NCBI RefSeq assembly: GCF_002494345.1
Contig: NZ_NXNI01000001.1
Coordinates: forward strand, 496,001 to 560,000
Length of the DNA stretch: 64,000 nt
Source: Natrinema ejinorense
GTDB taxonomy: Archaea > Halobacteriota > Halobacteria > Halobacteriales > Natrialbaceae
Direction: 5' to 3'
Below the pieces are notes generated by a model. That model had not been told where the DNA came from. It made no database searches and saw nothing but the letters and a program-made list of their open reading frames with translations. Positions 42,932 to 51,831 of this stretch are shown piece by piece (the first letter of the stretch is position 1; every line of letters begins with the position of its first letter). The position numbers and the translations under genes are program-made.

Positions 42932-42950
42932 AGGCGCTCGTCGAGCGCCT
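42932..42950. repeat. Second short palindrome
   Basis: AGGCGCTC-GTC-GAGCGCCT is an 8-bp perfect inverted repeat with a 3-nt loop, 43 bp after the first hairpin and within a 288-bp gene-free stretch. Function unknown. Confidence 0.35.
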
Positions 42951-43137
42951 TCCACATCAGTCGTCGGCCCGCTTGCTCCCCTCTGGTCGCTCGCGGTAAT
43001 GGTAGATGCCTGCCCTCCCCCGTTGAGCGGACACTTCGTTTCCGCGATGTTCGGAAGGGCTTGCTCTTCCGTAGAGTCGCGAGTTCCTCGCACTGCTCGG
43101 AACTCGCACCCGGCCGTTCGGCGTGGGTACTTTCCTC

Positions 43138-43362
43138 TCAGGCGATCTCGTATCGCCCGTTTTGCCGCTCGAGATACCCGTGGTCCCGAAGCGTGCCGGT
43201 AATCGAGAGGACGGTTCCCTTCGTCACCGCCAGATCGTCACGGAGCTCGTCCGCGGTTGCACCGTTTCCTGCAGCCACGTACAGGTAGACGAGTTTCGCT
43301 CGTGCGGAATCGAGATCGGTTGGAATCGATACGTCGAGGTCCGTCGTCGCTGTTCGATTCAT
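43138..43362 (-). CDS. Small winged-helix DNA-binding protein (MarR/TrmB-like)
   Basis: 74 residues: MNRTATTDLDVSIPTDLDSA, then helices ARAKLVYLYVAAGNGATADEL / RDDLAVTKGTVLSITGTLRD and the wing HGYLERQNGRYEIA. A complete winged helix-turn-helix with no effector domain, as in many short haloarchaeal regulators. Its targets are unknown. ATG at 43362 is preferred to a start 12 codons upstream. The XapX-domain gene at 43633 is divergent and a candidate target. Confidence 0.78.
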   Translation of the reverse strand: MNRTATTDLDVSIPTDLDSARAKLVYLYVAAGNGATADELRDDLAVTKGTVLSITGTLRDHGYLERQNGRYEIA

Positions 43363-43632
43363 ACTCCACGCCTGTCCTTCGACGATAATAAAAGTCATCT
43401 ACAACGATCGTCGAAAACCGGGCAGGACAACGGCTTCTTCGCGCGTCGATACGAGATGCGTCAATCGTCGAATGTCCGCCGGAACTGCGAGCGGGCCTCT
43501 CGAGTGGCCGGTCTCGGGTATAGGCAATCGTCGTGAGGAGGCAATTCGTGCTAACTCATCACAATCCCACTGTACGGGGGTGACTCGGACGGACTGCTTT
43601 TGTGGACTCACTCGAGAACACTAGCGCACGCA

Positions 43633-43827
43633 ATGTCGACCCAAATCACTGTTCTCGCGCTGCTGACTGGGTTGCTGACCGGCGCACTGTTCCGGTTCTT
43701 CAACGTTCCGATCCCTGCCCCACCTGAACTCCCCGGAATCATGGGTATCGTCGGGATCTACGTCGGCTACAGGATAATCGAGTATTTCGATATCGGCGTC
43801 GATCTGCTCGAGGTGCTCGGACTGTAG
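43633..43827 (+). CDS. XapX domain small membrane protein
   Basis: 64 residues, almost all hydrophobic: MSTQITVLALLTGLLTGALF, then RFFNVPIPAPPELPGIMGIV and GIYVGYRIIEYF. The PIPAPPELPGIMGIxGIxxGY stretch is the XapX (DUF1427) signature, usually two helices separated by this loop. The function is unknown. ATG at 43633 follows GCGCACGCA. Confidence 0.85.
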   Translation: MSTQITVLALLTGLLTGALFRFFNVPIPAPPELPGIMGIVGIYVGYRIIEYFDIGVDLLEVLGL

Positions 43828-43865
43828 GGATCGAGTGGTGTCCGCTGGCCGCGTCCTCAGGCTGC

Positions 43866-44015
43866 TTACTCGCTACTGAAAAAGAATTGCATGAGCATCC
43901 AGAGCGTCAGCAGGACCGCCGCCGGCGAGAACACTACCGCTATGAACAGCAGCGGGCCGGCCAGAACGGAGTTGCCCAGGAAAGACGCGACGACGAGCAG
44001 TGAGACGGTACTCAT
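43866..44015 (-). CDS. 49-residue membrane protein downstream of sdhA
   Basis: A short reading frame: MSTVSLLVVASFLGNSVLAG, PLLFIAVVFSPAAVLLTLWM, LMQFFFSSE. It contains two probable transmembrane helices (about 4-19 and 22-44). It starts 91 bp past the stop of sdhA on the same strand and could be its last transcript member, or a separate small gene. It faces XapX convergently. No family was recognised. It resembles small integral proteins often left unannotated because of length. Confidence 0.6.
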   Translation of the reverse strand: MSTVSLLVVASFLGNSVLAGPLLFIAVVFSPAAVLLTLWMLMQFFFSSE

Positions 44016-44106
44016 ACGGATGGCATGAGTCGGGAACGGTTTAAGGGATTCTACTCGCAGCGAGCACCGGTTCGATTACTGGAAAACGAAAACGGCTGCG
44101 CCGTCG

Positions 44107-45945
44107 TCAGTAGCTGCGCTCTTTCGGCTCGTAGGTCTTGTTCTGGCCCTCGAGAATGACCGGGCGGTAGAAGATCGAGGGTTCGCCGTCGTCCCAGGAG
44201 ATGAGCGTGTGCTTGAGCCACTCCTCGTCTTTGCGTTCCTGGTGTTCCTTGCGCCAGTGTGCGCCGCGGAACTCGTCGCGCACGAGCGCGCCGAGTGCGA
44301 TCGACTCCGCGACGTCGATCAGGTTCCGTGTCTCGATCGTCTGCTGGAGGTCCGTGTTGAAGGTCCGCGAGGGGTCGTCGACGTAGACGTCCTGGTACTC
44401 CTGGCGGCACTCGCGGATGATCCGCAAGGCTTTCTTGACGCCCTCCTCGGTCCGGAAGACGTTGACGTAGTCGGTCATCGCCTGCTGGAGCTTCGCGCGG
44501 ATCTCGGCGTGTTGGACGCCGTCGTCTTTGTCCATCAGGCGGTCGACGCGCTGACGTGCGGTTTCGACGGTTCGTTCGAGAATCCCCTCGGCGTCGGCAG
44601 TGACGCCACCGTCCGCGGCGACGCCACCGCTCGTTCCGAGTCCCGCTTCGCCGGGCGCGACGGGGAGTTCGGTCTCCGTTTCGTCCTCGACGTCGTCGCC
44701 GTAGCCGGTCCGAATCTTCGGCTCGCCGAGGTCGTCGCCGGCGGCGTGGCGGCCGGCGCGCTTGCCGAAGACGATCAGTTCCGGCAGGGCGTTCCCGCCG
44801 AGTCGGTTGCCGCCGTGGACGGAAACGCAGGCACACTCGCCGGCGGCGTAGAGGCCGTCGACGCAGGTCTGGCCGTTCTCGTCGACTTCGATGCCGCCCA
44901 TCGCGTAGTGCTGGCCGGGCTTGACCGGCATCGGCTCGACGAGGCCGTCGACGCCCTCGAAGTCCTCCGCGAGGTGGAGGATGTTCTCGAGGCGGTCCAT
45001 GATGCGTTCCTCGCCGAGGTGGCGCATGTCGAGGTGGACGTACTCGTCCTCGACGCCCCGGCCCTCGTCGACCTCGGTGAGTTCGGCGCGGGCGACGACG
45101 TCCCGCGAGGCGAGTTCCCCGGAGTTGTTCGCGTAGCCGTGTTCGAACATGAACCGCTCGCCCTCGCTGTTGTAGAGGATACCGCCTTCCCCGCGGACCC
45201 CCTCGGAGATGAGGACGCCCGTCGACGGCAGCGAAGTGGGGTGGAACTGGATGAATTCCATGTCCTCGAGCGGTGCACCCGCCCGATAGGCCATCGCGTG
45301 GCCGTCGCCGGTACAGGAGACGGCGTTGGTAGTGTGATCGAACGCCTGCCCGGGGCCGCCGGTCGCGAGGACGACGCCCTGATTCGCTTTGAAGCCCTCG
45401 ATGTTGCCGGATTGAACGTCGTAGGCGACGACGCCGTGGCACTCGCGGTCGTTCGGGTCCGCCTCGTCGGTCGTCGCGAGGTCCATTACGTACCACTCGT
45501 CGTAGACCTGAATGCCTCGCTTGACGACCTGCTCGTACATGGTGTGTAGCAGGTGGTGTCCCGTCTCCGCACCGGCGTAGGTCGTCCGCGGGTACGAGAG
45601 GCCGCCGAACGGTCGCTGGGAGACCCGGCCGTCCTCCTCGCGGGAGAAGGGCATCCCCCAGTGCTCTAAGTTGATCGTCTCTTCAGGGGCGTCCTGGGCG
45701 AGGGTCTCGACTGCCGGCGCGTCGCCGAGGTAGTCCGACCCCTTCATCGTGTCGTAGGCGTGGAGTTCCCAGTCGTCGCCCTCCTGGAGCGCGGCGTTGA
45801 TGCCACCTTCGGCCGCGCCAGTGTGGCTGCGGACGGGGTGGAGCTTCGAGACCATCGCCACGTCGGCTCCCGCTTCGTGCGCTGCGATCGCGGCTCGGAG
45901 GCCGGCGCCGCCGGCGCCGACCACAATAACGTCGTGTTCGTGCAT
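44107..45945 (-). CDS. sdhA: Succinate dehydrogenase flavoprotein subunit SdhA
   Basis: 612 residues. FAD-binding start HDVIVVGAGGAGLRAAIAAH (GxGxxG, residues 10-15), covalent-flavin region SHTGAAEGGINAAL (His40 region), active-site stretch QFHPTSL and RGEGGILYN, RHLGEE, and GGNRLGGNALPE near the C-terminal FAD site. Near residues 440-475 there is an acidic, Gly-rich insert (DDVEDETETELPVAPGEAGL), which is normal in haloarchaea. It oxidises succinate to fumarate and passes electrons to SdhB. It ends the operon sdhC-sdhD-sdhB-sdhA. ATG at 45945 directly precedes the FAD strand. Confidence 0.96.
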   Translation of the reverse strand: MHEHDVIVVGAGGAGLRAAIAAHEAGADVAMVSKLHPVRSHTGAAEGGINAALQEGDDWELHAYDTMKGSDYLGDAPAVETLAQDAPEETINLEHWGMPFSREEDGRVSQRPFGGLSYPRTTYAGAETGHHLLHTMYEQVVKRGIQVYDEWYVMDLATTDEADPNDRECHGVVAYDVQSGNIEGFKANQGVVLATGGPGQAFDHTTNAVSCTGDGHAMAYRAGAPLEDMEFIQFHPTSLPSTGVLISEGVRGEGGILYNSEGERFMFEHGYANNSGELASRDVVARAELTEVDEGRGVEDEYVHLDMRHLGEERIMDRLENILHLAEDFEGVDGLVEPMPVKPGQHYAMGGIEVDENGQTCVDGLYAAGECACVSVHGGNRLGGNALPELIVFGKRAGRHAAGDDLGEPKIRTGYGDDVEDETETELPVAPGEAGLGTSGGVAADGGVTADAEGILERTVETARQRVDRLMDKDDGVQHAEIRAKLQQAMTDYVNVFRTEEGVKKALRIIRECRQEYQDVYVDDPSRTFNTDLQQTIETRNLIDVAESIALGALVRDEFRGAHWRKEHQERKDEEWLKHTLISWDDGEPSIFYRPVILEGQNKTYEPKERSY

Positions 45946-45947
45946 AG

Positions 45948-46826
45948 TTACCAGAATTTCAGGTTCTTCTTGACTGCTTCCCGCTTGAGCTCCTGAATGT
46001 GCTCGGTGAGCGGAATGTCTTTCGGACACACCTCGGTACAGGAGAACTGGGTCTGGCACCGCCAGACGCCGTGTTCCTGCTCGAGAATGCGGAGTCGGTG
46101 CTCTTTGATCTCTTCGCCCTCGCGGTCGTCCATCGCGAACTTGTAGGCCTTGTTGATCGCTGCGGGGCCCAGATACTCGTTGTCGCCGGCCGCGATGTTA
46201 CAACTAGACATACACGCGCCACACCAGATACACCGGGAGGACATCTTGATCTTCTCGCGGTTTTCCGGGGTCTGGCGCTGCTCTTCGAGATCATCGGTCG
46301 GGGGGGTGTCCTCGTCCTGGAAGTAGGGTTCGACCGTATGCATCTGATCGTAGAAGTGGTCCATGTCGACGACCAGATCCTTGACGACCTCCTGGTGGGG
46401 AAGCGGCTCGATGCGAACCGGCTGCTCGAGGTCCGAGATCTGGGTCTTGCAACCCAGCCGCTGCCTGCCGTTGACGAAGAAGGCGTCGGAGCCACAGACG
46501 GCCTGCCGACAGGAGTGTCGGAAGGTAAGCGAAGAATCGTACTCGTCACGCGCGTACATGACCGCGTCGAGGACGGTCATCCCCTTCTCGAAGGGGACGT
46601 GGAAGTCGTCAAACCGGGGCTCTTGCTTGTCCGCGACCTCCGGATCGTAGCGGAACACCTTGATGAGGACCGTCTCCCCCTCGAGTTCGGCCGTTTTCTC
46701 GGCGCGTTCGTCAATCATCCCGTCGTCTTTCTCCTCGAGTCGCCGCTCCTGGGGCGACTCCGCGCCTTTCATCTCCGGGTCTTCCGGTGCTTCTTGGCTT
46801 TCGGGTTCGGCTTGTTGTGTACTCAT
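45948..46826 (-). CDS. sdhB: Succinate dehydrogenase iron-sulfur subunit SdhB
   Basis: 292 residues. It has an N-terminal acidic extension (about 1-50). The [2Fe-2S] ligands are in RHSCRQAVCGSDAFFVNGRQ (C-x4-C-x2-D/C) with a further Cys in RLGCKTQ. The second cluster binding region is CIWCGACMSSCNIAAGD, then CQTQFSCTEVCPKDIP, which bind [4Fe-4S] and [3Fe-4S] clusters. In the first 2Fe site one ligand position is Asp (GSD), as in some SdhB proteins. It links SdhA to the membrane anchors SdhC and SdhD. It is separated from sdhA by 2 bp and from sdhD by 1 bp. Confidence 0.96.
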   Translation of the reverse strand: MSTQQAEPESQEAPEDPEMKGAESPQERRLEEKDDGMIDERAEKTAELEGETVLIKVFRYDPEVADKQEPRFDDFHVPFEKGMTVLDAVMYARDEYDSSLTFRHSCRQAVCGSDAFFVNGRQRLGCKTQISDLEQPVRIEPLPHQEVVKDLVVDMDHFYDQMHTVEPYFQDEDTPPTDDLEEQRQTPENREKIKMSSRCIWCGACMSSCNIAAGDNEYLGPAAINKAYKFAMDDREGEEIKEHRLRILEQEHGVWRCQTQFSCTEVCPKDIPLTEHIQELKREAVKKNLKFW

Positions 46827-46827
46827 A

Positions 46828-47193
46828 TTAGATCATCCCGTTCATCGTGAGTGCGACGTAGGTTCCCTGCGCGACGAGTCCGACGCTGACAACGACCAGC
46901 ACTGCCAGAACGGCCTTCTTTTGCGTTCCCTCCAACCCCTGGTTGACCAGCGCGTTGTAGACGCCGTTGACACCGTGGAAGGTAGCGGTGATCAGGAACA
47001 ACACCATTGTCAATAGGTACCCAACGTTTTGCATTCGGGCCTGAGTACCCAAGAAGCTTACCTCGTAGGCGTGGTTGACGAAGTGTAAGAGGAAGAAGTG
47101 GAAGGCGAGAACGATCACCAGAAACGCCGCCGTGACCCGCTGGAGGAACCAGCGCGTGCCGCCGGGCGTAAACGAGGAGTAGCGTTCCGCCAT
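46828..47193 (-). CDS. sdhD: Succinate dehydrogenase membrane subunit SdhD
   Basis: 121 residues with three transmembrane helices: FLQRVTAAFLVIVLAFHFFL, NVGYLLTMVLFLITATFHGV, and AVLAVLVVVSVGLVAQGTYV. His residues in LAFHFFLLHFVNH and ATFHGVNGVYN are candidate haem or quinone ligands. It anchors the complex with SdhC. Its start overlaps the sdhC stop by one base (47193). Confidence 0.88.
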   Translation of the reverse strand: MAERYSSFTPGGTRWFLQRVTAAFLVIVLAFHFFLLHFVNHAYEVSFLGTQARMQNVGYLLTMVLFLITATFHGVNGVYNALVNQGLEGTQKKAVLAVLVVVSVGLVAQGTYVALTMNGMI

Positions 47194-47621
47194 CAGATTC
47201 CCACCCCGGAGACGAAGGTCGGGACGCTCGCGACGGTAATCGCACCCGTCAGCATCACCGAGGCATAGAAACTCTTGTCTTGACTGTCCAGACCGACACC
47301 TAAGTCGACCATCAACAACCGGACACCGTTCAAGATGTGGAAAACAGCGACAGAGAGTAACCCGACCTCCATCAGTCTGATTATGAAGAGGCCCTCGAGT
47401 CCCCGGACTGTCTGCGTGTAGACGTCAGTCTGCTGTTGGATCGCCGCTGGATCGCCGTTTACAGCGCCGATAGACGTGCTCAACACTGGAATATGCATAA
47501 AAAGATAACCAATGAGAATCCACCCACTGAACTTATGAAGAATCCATGCCCACATTCCAGCGGAAAATTCTTTCCACCTGCCGAAGTCCTCAACCACTCC
47601 GCGGTTGTAAGAATTACTCAT
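47193..47621 (-). CDS. sdhC: Succinate dehydrogenase cytochrome b subunit SdhC
   Basis: 142 residues. Three helices: [20 protein letters not shown] (with the HKFSG family motif), [20 protein letters not shown] (with [10 protein letters not shown], a haem-binding-type His), and [20 protein letters not shown]. It is the first gene of sdhCDBA. The promoter must lie in the 340-bp region upstream shared with P450-1. Confidence 0.9.
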   Translation of the reverse strand: MSNSYNRGVVEDFGRWKEFSAGMWAWILHKFSGWILIGYLFMHIPVLSTSIGAVNGDPAAIQQQTDVYTQTVRGLEGLFIIRLMEVGLLSVAVFHILNGVRLLMVDLGVGLDSQDKSFYASVMLTGAITVASVPTFVSGVGI

Positions 47622-47961
47622 GCGCTCTATCCGGGGTTTGGCGTGGAAGTAGTATAGTAGTTACTGTTCGCACTACTCGTAAAGACGTTACTATCGGAAT
47701 ATCGACCGCCAGCGCCCATCTAGCAGCATCGGATTAAACTCGTTTTGTCTGCCTGTTCGAGGCCGGTTTCCACGGGCTAACCGGTCGGAACTTTCACTGA
47801 TTCGGTGACTCAATTTCGTTCGAACGGTTCGGGCGAGACCGGTCGTTTTCGTGGGGTCGAGCGCGTATCGGTCAGCCGGCTTGCCACATATTGTACTCCT
47901 CCCCTAATAAATAAACTAGGCCAAATATTTATTTATTCAATCAGTACAATGTGTTAACAGA
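47622..47961. promoter_or_regulatory. Divergent control region of sdhCDBA and P450-1
   Basis: 340 bp, turning A/T-rich beyond 47885. The P450-1 box is AAATATTTATTTATT (47923-47937), 25-39 bp before ATG 47962. Imperfect inverted half-sites CACATATTGTACT (47885-47897) and AGTACAATGTG (47943-47953; reverse complement CACATTGTACT) flank this box, the second covering the likely transcription start. This could be an operator for a repressor. No other gene is seen here. Confidence 0.5.
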
Positions 47962-49323
47962 ATGCGTAACGAGATACCGAACCCCAGCACGTTGCCCGAA
48001 CCACCACAACCGAACGGCTATCCTGTGATCGGAAATGCGCTTGATTTTGTCGGTGCAAGCGATCCGATTCAGTTCCTAAACGACGCGTGCAGAGATCACG
48101 GCGATCTCGTCAAATTAGAGATGTTCGGCAACGAAGTCTACATCACTCGCAGTCCTGAGGACGCTAAACGGGTATTCGACACGAACAACGCCAATTATGA
48201 AAAATCGTCTGCACAGCAGGAAGGGTTCAAGCGGATTATGGGGGAAGACATTATTATCAGTGAAGGAGAGCTCTGGCGACACCAGCGAAACGTCCTCTTA
48301 CCGGTAATTTCCCGCGACCGAGTCGCCTCTTTCAGTCCCGATATAACCGACTACACCGAAGAGATGTTGGACTCCTGGACGGAGGGGGAGGTAATCGACG
48401 TAAACAGGGAGATGATGGGACTCACCGCTCGAGTAATGTGTAAGGTGATATTCAACTGGGAAGCCGACGGCTACGGCGAGACGATAAGTGAGAACCTGCG
48501 AACCGTAACTACCTATCTGTTCAAGGACTCAGTTGGAGTCACTGCGCCAGAGTGGCTCCCAACGCCACAGAACCGCCGCTTCAAGGACGCACTCGAGACG
48601 TTGAACGCTATCGCAGACGAGATCATCGCGACTCGTCGCCACGCCGACGACGACGTCGACGACCTCATCACTCGAACTCTCGAGATGAGAGACGACAGCG
48701 ACAGGGAACTTACGAACGACATCTTGCGGGGAAAAGTGATGACGATGTCCTTCGCGGCACACGAAACGACGGCACAGGGGCTGACGTTTACGCTCTATTT
48801 GCTCTCGCAACATCCGCACATACGCCAGCGGCTCCAGGAGGAACTCGATGCCGAGCTCGATGGTCGAAGTCCGACAGCGGAGGATCTCTCCGAGTTGGAC
48901 TTCCTCGAAGCCGTTATCAAAGAGTCGTTCCGGGTGTATTCACCGGGGTACAGCATAAATCGAGAGGTGATCAACGACGACGAACTCAGCGGCTACCACA
49001 TCCCCGCAGGTTCAATGGTCATCGTTTACCAGTGGGGAATTCACCGGAACCCCCGCGTGTGGGACAGACCGCATACATTCGATCCGGATCGGTGGCTGGA
49101 AGACGGTCAGCCGGCGGATAACGAGTTCGCCTATATACCGTTCGGAGCGGGTCCTCGACGCTGTGCGGGACAACAGTTCTCACTCCTCGAATCGAAACTG
49201 GTTCTTGCGACAATCCTTCAGGAGTGCGATCTCGAACTCGTCACGGAACCCCCGATCGATTTCGACCTCGCCGTCACGACCCGGCCGAAAAACGGAATCG
49301 ATATGATTCCGCACTCGCGGTGA
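47962..49323 (+). CDS. Cytochrome P450 (1)
   Basis: 453 residues, typical P450 length. I-helix oxygen motif AAHETT (SFAAHETTAQGLTF), K-helix ExxR in KESFRVYSP, meander and haem loop FGAGPRRCAGQQF with the haem-ligating Cys401. The N-terminus has no membrane anchor, so it is a soluble haemoprotein needing ferredoxin-type partners, which are not in the window. It probably hydroxylates or epoxidises the terpenoid made in this cluster. It is paralogous with the P450 at 55185 (same length, same start PEPPQPxGxPVIGNAL, same ending TTRPKNGIDMIP). Codon use is less G/C-rich than in the upstream core genes. Confidence 0.93.
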   Translation: MRNEIPNPSTLPEPPQPNGYPVIGNALDFVGASDPIQFLNDACRDHGDLVKLEMFGNEVYITRSPEDAKRVFDTNNANYEKSSAQQEGFKRIMGEDIIISEGELWRHQRNVLLPVISRDRVASFSPDITDYTEEMLDSWTEGEVIDVNREMMGLTARVMCKVIFNWEADGYGETISENLRTVTTYLFKDSVGVTAPEWLPTPQNRRFKDALETLNAIADEIIATRRHADDDVDDLITRTLEMRDDSDRELTNDILRGKVMTMSFAAHETTAQGLTFTLYLLSQHPHIRQRLQEELDAELDGRSPTAEDLSELDFLEAVIKESFRVYSPGYSINREVINDDELSGYHIPAGSMVIVYQWGIHRNPRVWDRPHTFDPDRWLEDGQPADNEFAYIPFGAGPRRCAGQQFSLLESKLVLATILQECDLELVTEPPIDFDLAVTTRPKNGIDMIPHSR

Positions 49324-49418
49324 TCCCGCAAACGGGTCCCAGACGCCCGTCTGGATACGGAACAGTCCGAATCACGGCCGATGCGGTAGTCGCTAACTCG
49401 ATGTATGGCTGTCAGAGC

Positions 49419-50759
49419 CTAGAACAATGTTCGTCGGATCACGCTGGGGCGTACCAATGAGAGCGGGTCTTTCTCCATCGTCGATACCCGCAGAAAGGCG
49501 TCGGTCAACGTCCCATCCGATTGCGCTCCCTGCCGTAATCGAGACAGGTACCAGCCGAGTAGTTTCGCTTTCCGGGGCGTTGGGTCGTTCGCCTGTGGAT
49601 ACTCCAGATCGGCACCGATCGCGATCGTCCAAGCCGTGTCGATAACTGACGCGACGCGGCGAAAGAAACGGGATGACAGCGATTCACGCTGGCCTGCAGC
49701 GAGCGCGTGGTGAAGTTCCAACGCATCCAGAGCGGCTACTGACATCCCCTGGCCGTAGAGCGGATTGAAACTAGCGATCGCATCCCCGGTAACGAGAAGG
49801 CCGTCCGGAAACCTGTCGAGCGCTTCGTATCGCCGCCGAACGTTCGATGGGAACGGATAGTGACGGACTTCGTCGCCGAGCCACTCGTGGGTCTCGAGCA
49901 GTTGTGCCACTTCGTCGTTCGGCAGGCTGTTCGCAAACGACACGACCTCGTCGGGATCGGTCGGGGCTCTCTCACCGTGTATTCCCTGAACGGTCACGAG
50001 CCACCGGCCGTCTTCGATCGGAAGAACGGCCCCACCTCGAGTGCGAGGTGGGGACGGAGGAACGATGATGGCATGTCGTTCATCGGTCGGCCGGTCGATG
50101 ACGACGGTGCTGTAGGTCACGTCGACCTGTATTTCCTCGACTGGCGGGGGACGGTAGCCGTGCTCTTTCAGCCAATTCGGTGTTCGGGACGTTCGTCCAG
50201 TTGCGTCGACAATCAGGTCGGCGTCGAGTTCCGTTTTCTCGGCGTTCTGGCCGCGTACTTCGACACCGTGAATTCTCGTCGTATCTTCGGTGAGATAGTC
50301 GATGAGGGTCGTCCTGGTCCGGACGGTGATCTCGTCGATGGCCGTGACGCGGGTGCGAAGCGTCCGTTCGAACAGCGGTCGGCTTGCACAGTACATCGGT
50401 ATTCGCTTCGGTCCATTGGCCAGATATCCACCGTCGTAGTAGTAAGAGAGGTCACTGGCTGCGTCGATCAATAGTCCGCCGGTCGAAAGTAACGCTTCAC
50501 CGTAGTCTGGAAACAGATCTTCGAGCGTGGCTCGACCTGCCTCTTGAAGTACGTGAGGCTGGCTCGCCTGAGGGACGCCCCGTCGTGTGCTTGGCTCGTC
50601 GGGTAGCGGATCCTGTTCGATGACGATGACCTCCGTGAACCGGTCGGCCAGAACGCGGGCCGCACACAGCCCGGCGACACCGCTTCCGACGACGATTGCT
50701 CTCCCCTGTTTCTGAGAAACCCGACTATCATCGTACCGAGTAACGGCTTCCAGTACCAT
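49419..50759 (-). CDS. FAD-dependent monooxygenase (1)
   Basis: 446 residues. Rossmann start AIVVGSGVAGLCAARVLADR (residues ~20-39), then RRGVPQASQPHVLQEAGRAT, the substrate-side region of group A flavoprotein monooxygenases and epoxidases. LIVDATGRTSRTPNWL is the second dinucleotide motif region, and GDAIASFNPLYGQGMSVAAL is the GD motif that contacts the FAD ribityl. The family hydroxylates aromatics or epoxidises alkenes with NAD(P)H. The ATG at 50759 gives exactly the same length as its paralogue at 61447. A TATA box on the minus strand (GTTTTATAATA, 50784-50794) is 25-35 bp upstream. It is divergent from the C-methyltransferase. Confidence 0.87.
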   Translation of the reverse strand: MVLEAVTRYDDSRVSQKQGRAIVVGSGVAGLCAARVLADRFTEVIVIEQDPLPDEPSTRRGVPQASQPHVLQEAGRATLEDLFPDYGEALLSTGGLLIDAASDLSYYYDGGYLANGPKRIPMYCASRPLFERTLRTRVTAIDEITVRTRTTLIDYLTEDTTRIHGVEVRGQNAEKTELDADLIVDATGRTSRTPNWLKEHGYRPPPVEEIQVDVTYSTVVIDRPTDERHAIIVPPSPPRTRGGAVLPIEDGRWLVTVQGIHGERAPTDPDEVVSFANSLPNDEVAQLLETHEWLGDEVRHYPFPSNVRRRYEALDRFPDGLLVTGDAIASFNPLYGQGMSVAALDALELHHALAAGQRESLSSRFFRRVASVIDTAWTIAIGADLEYPQANDPTPRKAKLLGWYLSRLRQGAQSDGTLTDAFLRVSTMEKDPLSLVRPSVIRRTLF

Positions 50760-50783
50760 TAAATCGCACTGTATTCGCGGTTG

Positions 50784-50825
50784 TATTATAAAACCAACCA
50801 TAACTTTTGATGGAAAATTTTAAAT
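50784..50825. promoter_or_regulatory. Divergent TATA boxes for FAD monooxygenase 1 and C-methyltransferase
   Basis: TATTATAAAAC (50784-50794), read on the minus strand as GTTTTATAATA, serves the monooxygenase (25-35 bp from ATG 50759). TTTTAAAT (50818-50825) serves the methyltransferase (24-31 bp from ATG 50849). Confidence 0.55.
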
Positions 50826-50848
50826 GGTCTCTATATGATATTACTAAT

Positions 50849-51709
50849 ATGGGAAACTCGAAAAAAACGAACGAAGAGATACAGAAATTCTTCACTGATG
50901 CAGGTGACGTATTTGACACGTATATGGAGGAGAAGGGTCATAGCAACATTCATTACGGCTACGCCGCCGAGAACGGCAATGCGAAGACCGACGGTGATGG
51001 GACGAACGAGTTGAACAGGAAACTCGCCGAAACGGTCGATATCAGCGCCGATAACCGAGTGCTATTCTGCGGGTGTGGCGTTGGCGGACCCGCGATCTGG
51101 GCCGCGAAGAACCTCGGAACTGAGTCGATCGGAATCAACATCGTCGGACACCAACTCGAACAGGCCCGGGAGAATGCGAGGGAAGAAGGTGTCGCGGACC
51201 GGACGGAGTTTCGGTACGACGATCTAACGAAAATGCAGACCGTCGAGGACGACTCGATCGACGTCGTTTGGGCGATCGAAGCCGTCGTATACGCCGAAAA
51301 CAAGGGGGATTTCCTTACGGAAGCACGGCGCGTTCTCGGTGACGATGGTCGCCTCGTGATCGCCGAGGGGTTCAAAGCGAAGCGATATCCCTCAACCGAG
51401 GAAGAACAGATGTTGAGACAACTCGAAGAGGGATGGTCCGTCCCAAATATCGTCTACATCGACGACTTCACTCGAGATATGGAATCCAAGGGCCTCCAGA
51501 ACGTCGAGGTCGAGGACATTACGGAAAACATCATGCCGTTCGCAAAATCGAACGCCCTCGGTCGTCACTATCTCTACTTGATAAAGTTACAGAAGAAACT
51601 CAACCTGATGCCGGAAAAGAAGGCGAACCACCTCCTAAACCTTGCTAACCAGTATCACGTCTTCAGGCGACGTATCTTGACGTACAATATCGTCTCGGCT
51701 ACAGTTTAG
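50849..51709 (+). CDS. Sterol/prenyl C-methyltransferase-like SAM enzyme
   Basis: 286 residues. Motif I is VLFCGCGVGGPAIWAAKNLG (about 71-90); the GCGVGGPA loop is characteristic of sterol C-24, tocopherol and geranyl-diphosphate C-methyltransferases. Later motifs: GINIVGHQLEQARENA, and IDVVWAIEAVVYAENKGDFL with EARRVLGDDGRLVIAEGF. It probably adds a methyl to an isoprenoid carbon. ATG at 50849 (MGNSKKTNEE) is chosen because TTTTAAAT lies 24-31 bp upstream; an in-frame ATG at 50810 adds 13 residues (MENFKWSLYDITN). The gene is noticeably A/T-rich at third positions. Confidence 0.85.
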   Translation: MGNSKKTNEEIQKFFTDAGDVFDTYMEEKGHSNIHYGYAAENGNAKTDGDGTNELNRKLAETVDISADNRVLFCGCGVGGPAIWAAKNLGTESIGINIVGHQLEQARENAREEGVADRTEFRYDDLTKMQTVEDDSIDVVWAIEAVVYAENKGDFLTEARRVLGDDGRLVIAEGFKAKRYPSTEEEQMLRQLEEGWSVPNIVYIDDFTRDMESKGLQNVEVEDITENIMPFAKSNALGRHYLYLIKLQKKLNLMPEKKANHLLNLANQYHVFRRRILTYNIVSATV

Positions 51710-51831
51710 TTCGGATGACAGTTCAATCTAGCTTTCGTGTCCCGTTCAACTCCGAATCGCGTATTCGTCCCGAGCGAACGGGGACCTGTTCCGATTTGGA
51801 ATGAGATGTCCATTGCTCCTCCCGCCTCGAC

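Noticed and set aside
43399-43611. 70-codon minus-strand frame upstream of the small HTH gene
   Set aside because: No family, Arg/Pro-rich and not acidic; it overlaps the intergenic region with promoters.
44209-45549. 446-codon plus-strand frame
   Set aside because: Antisense to sdhA.
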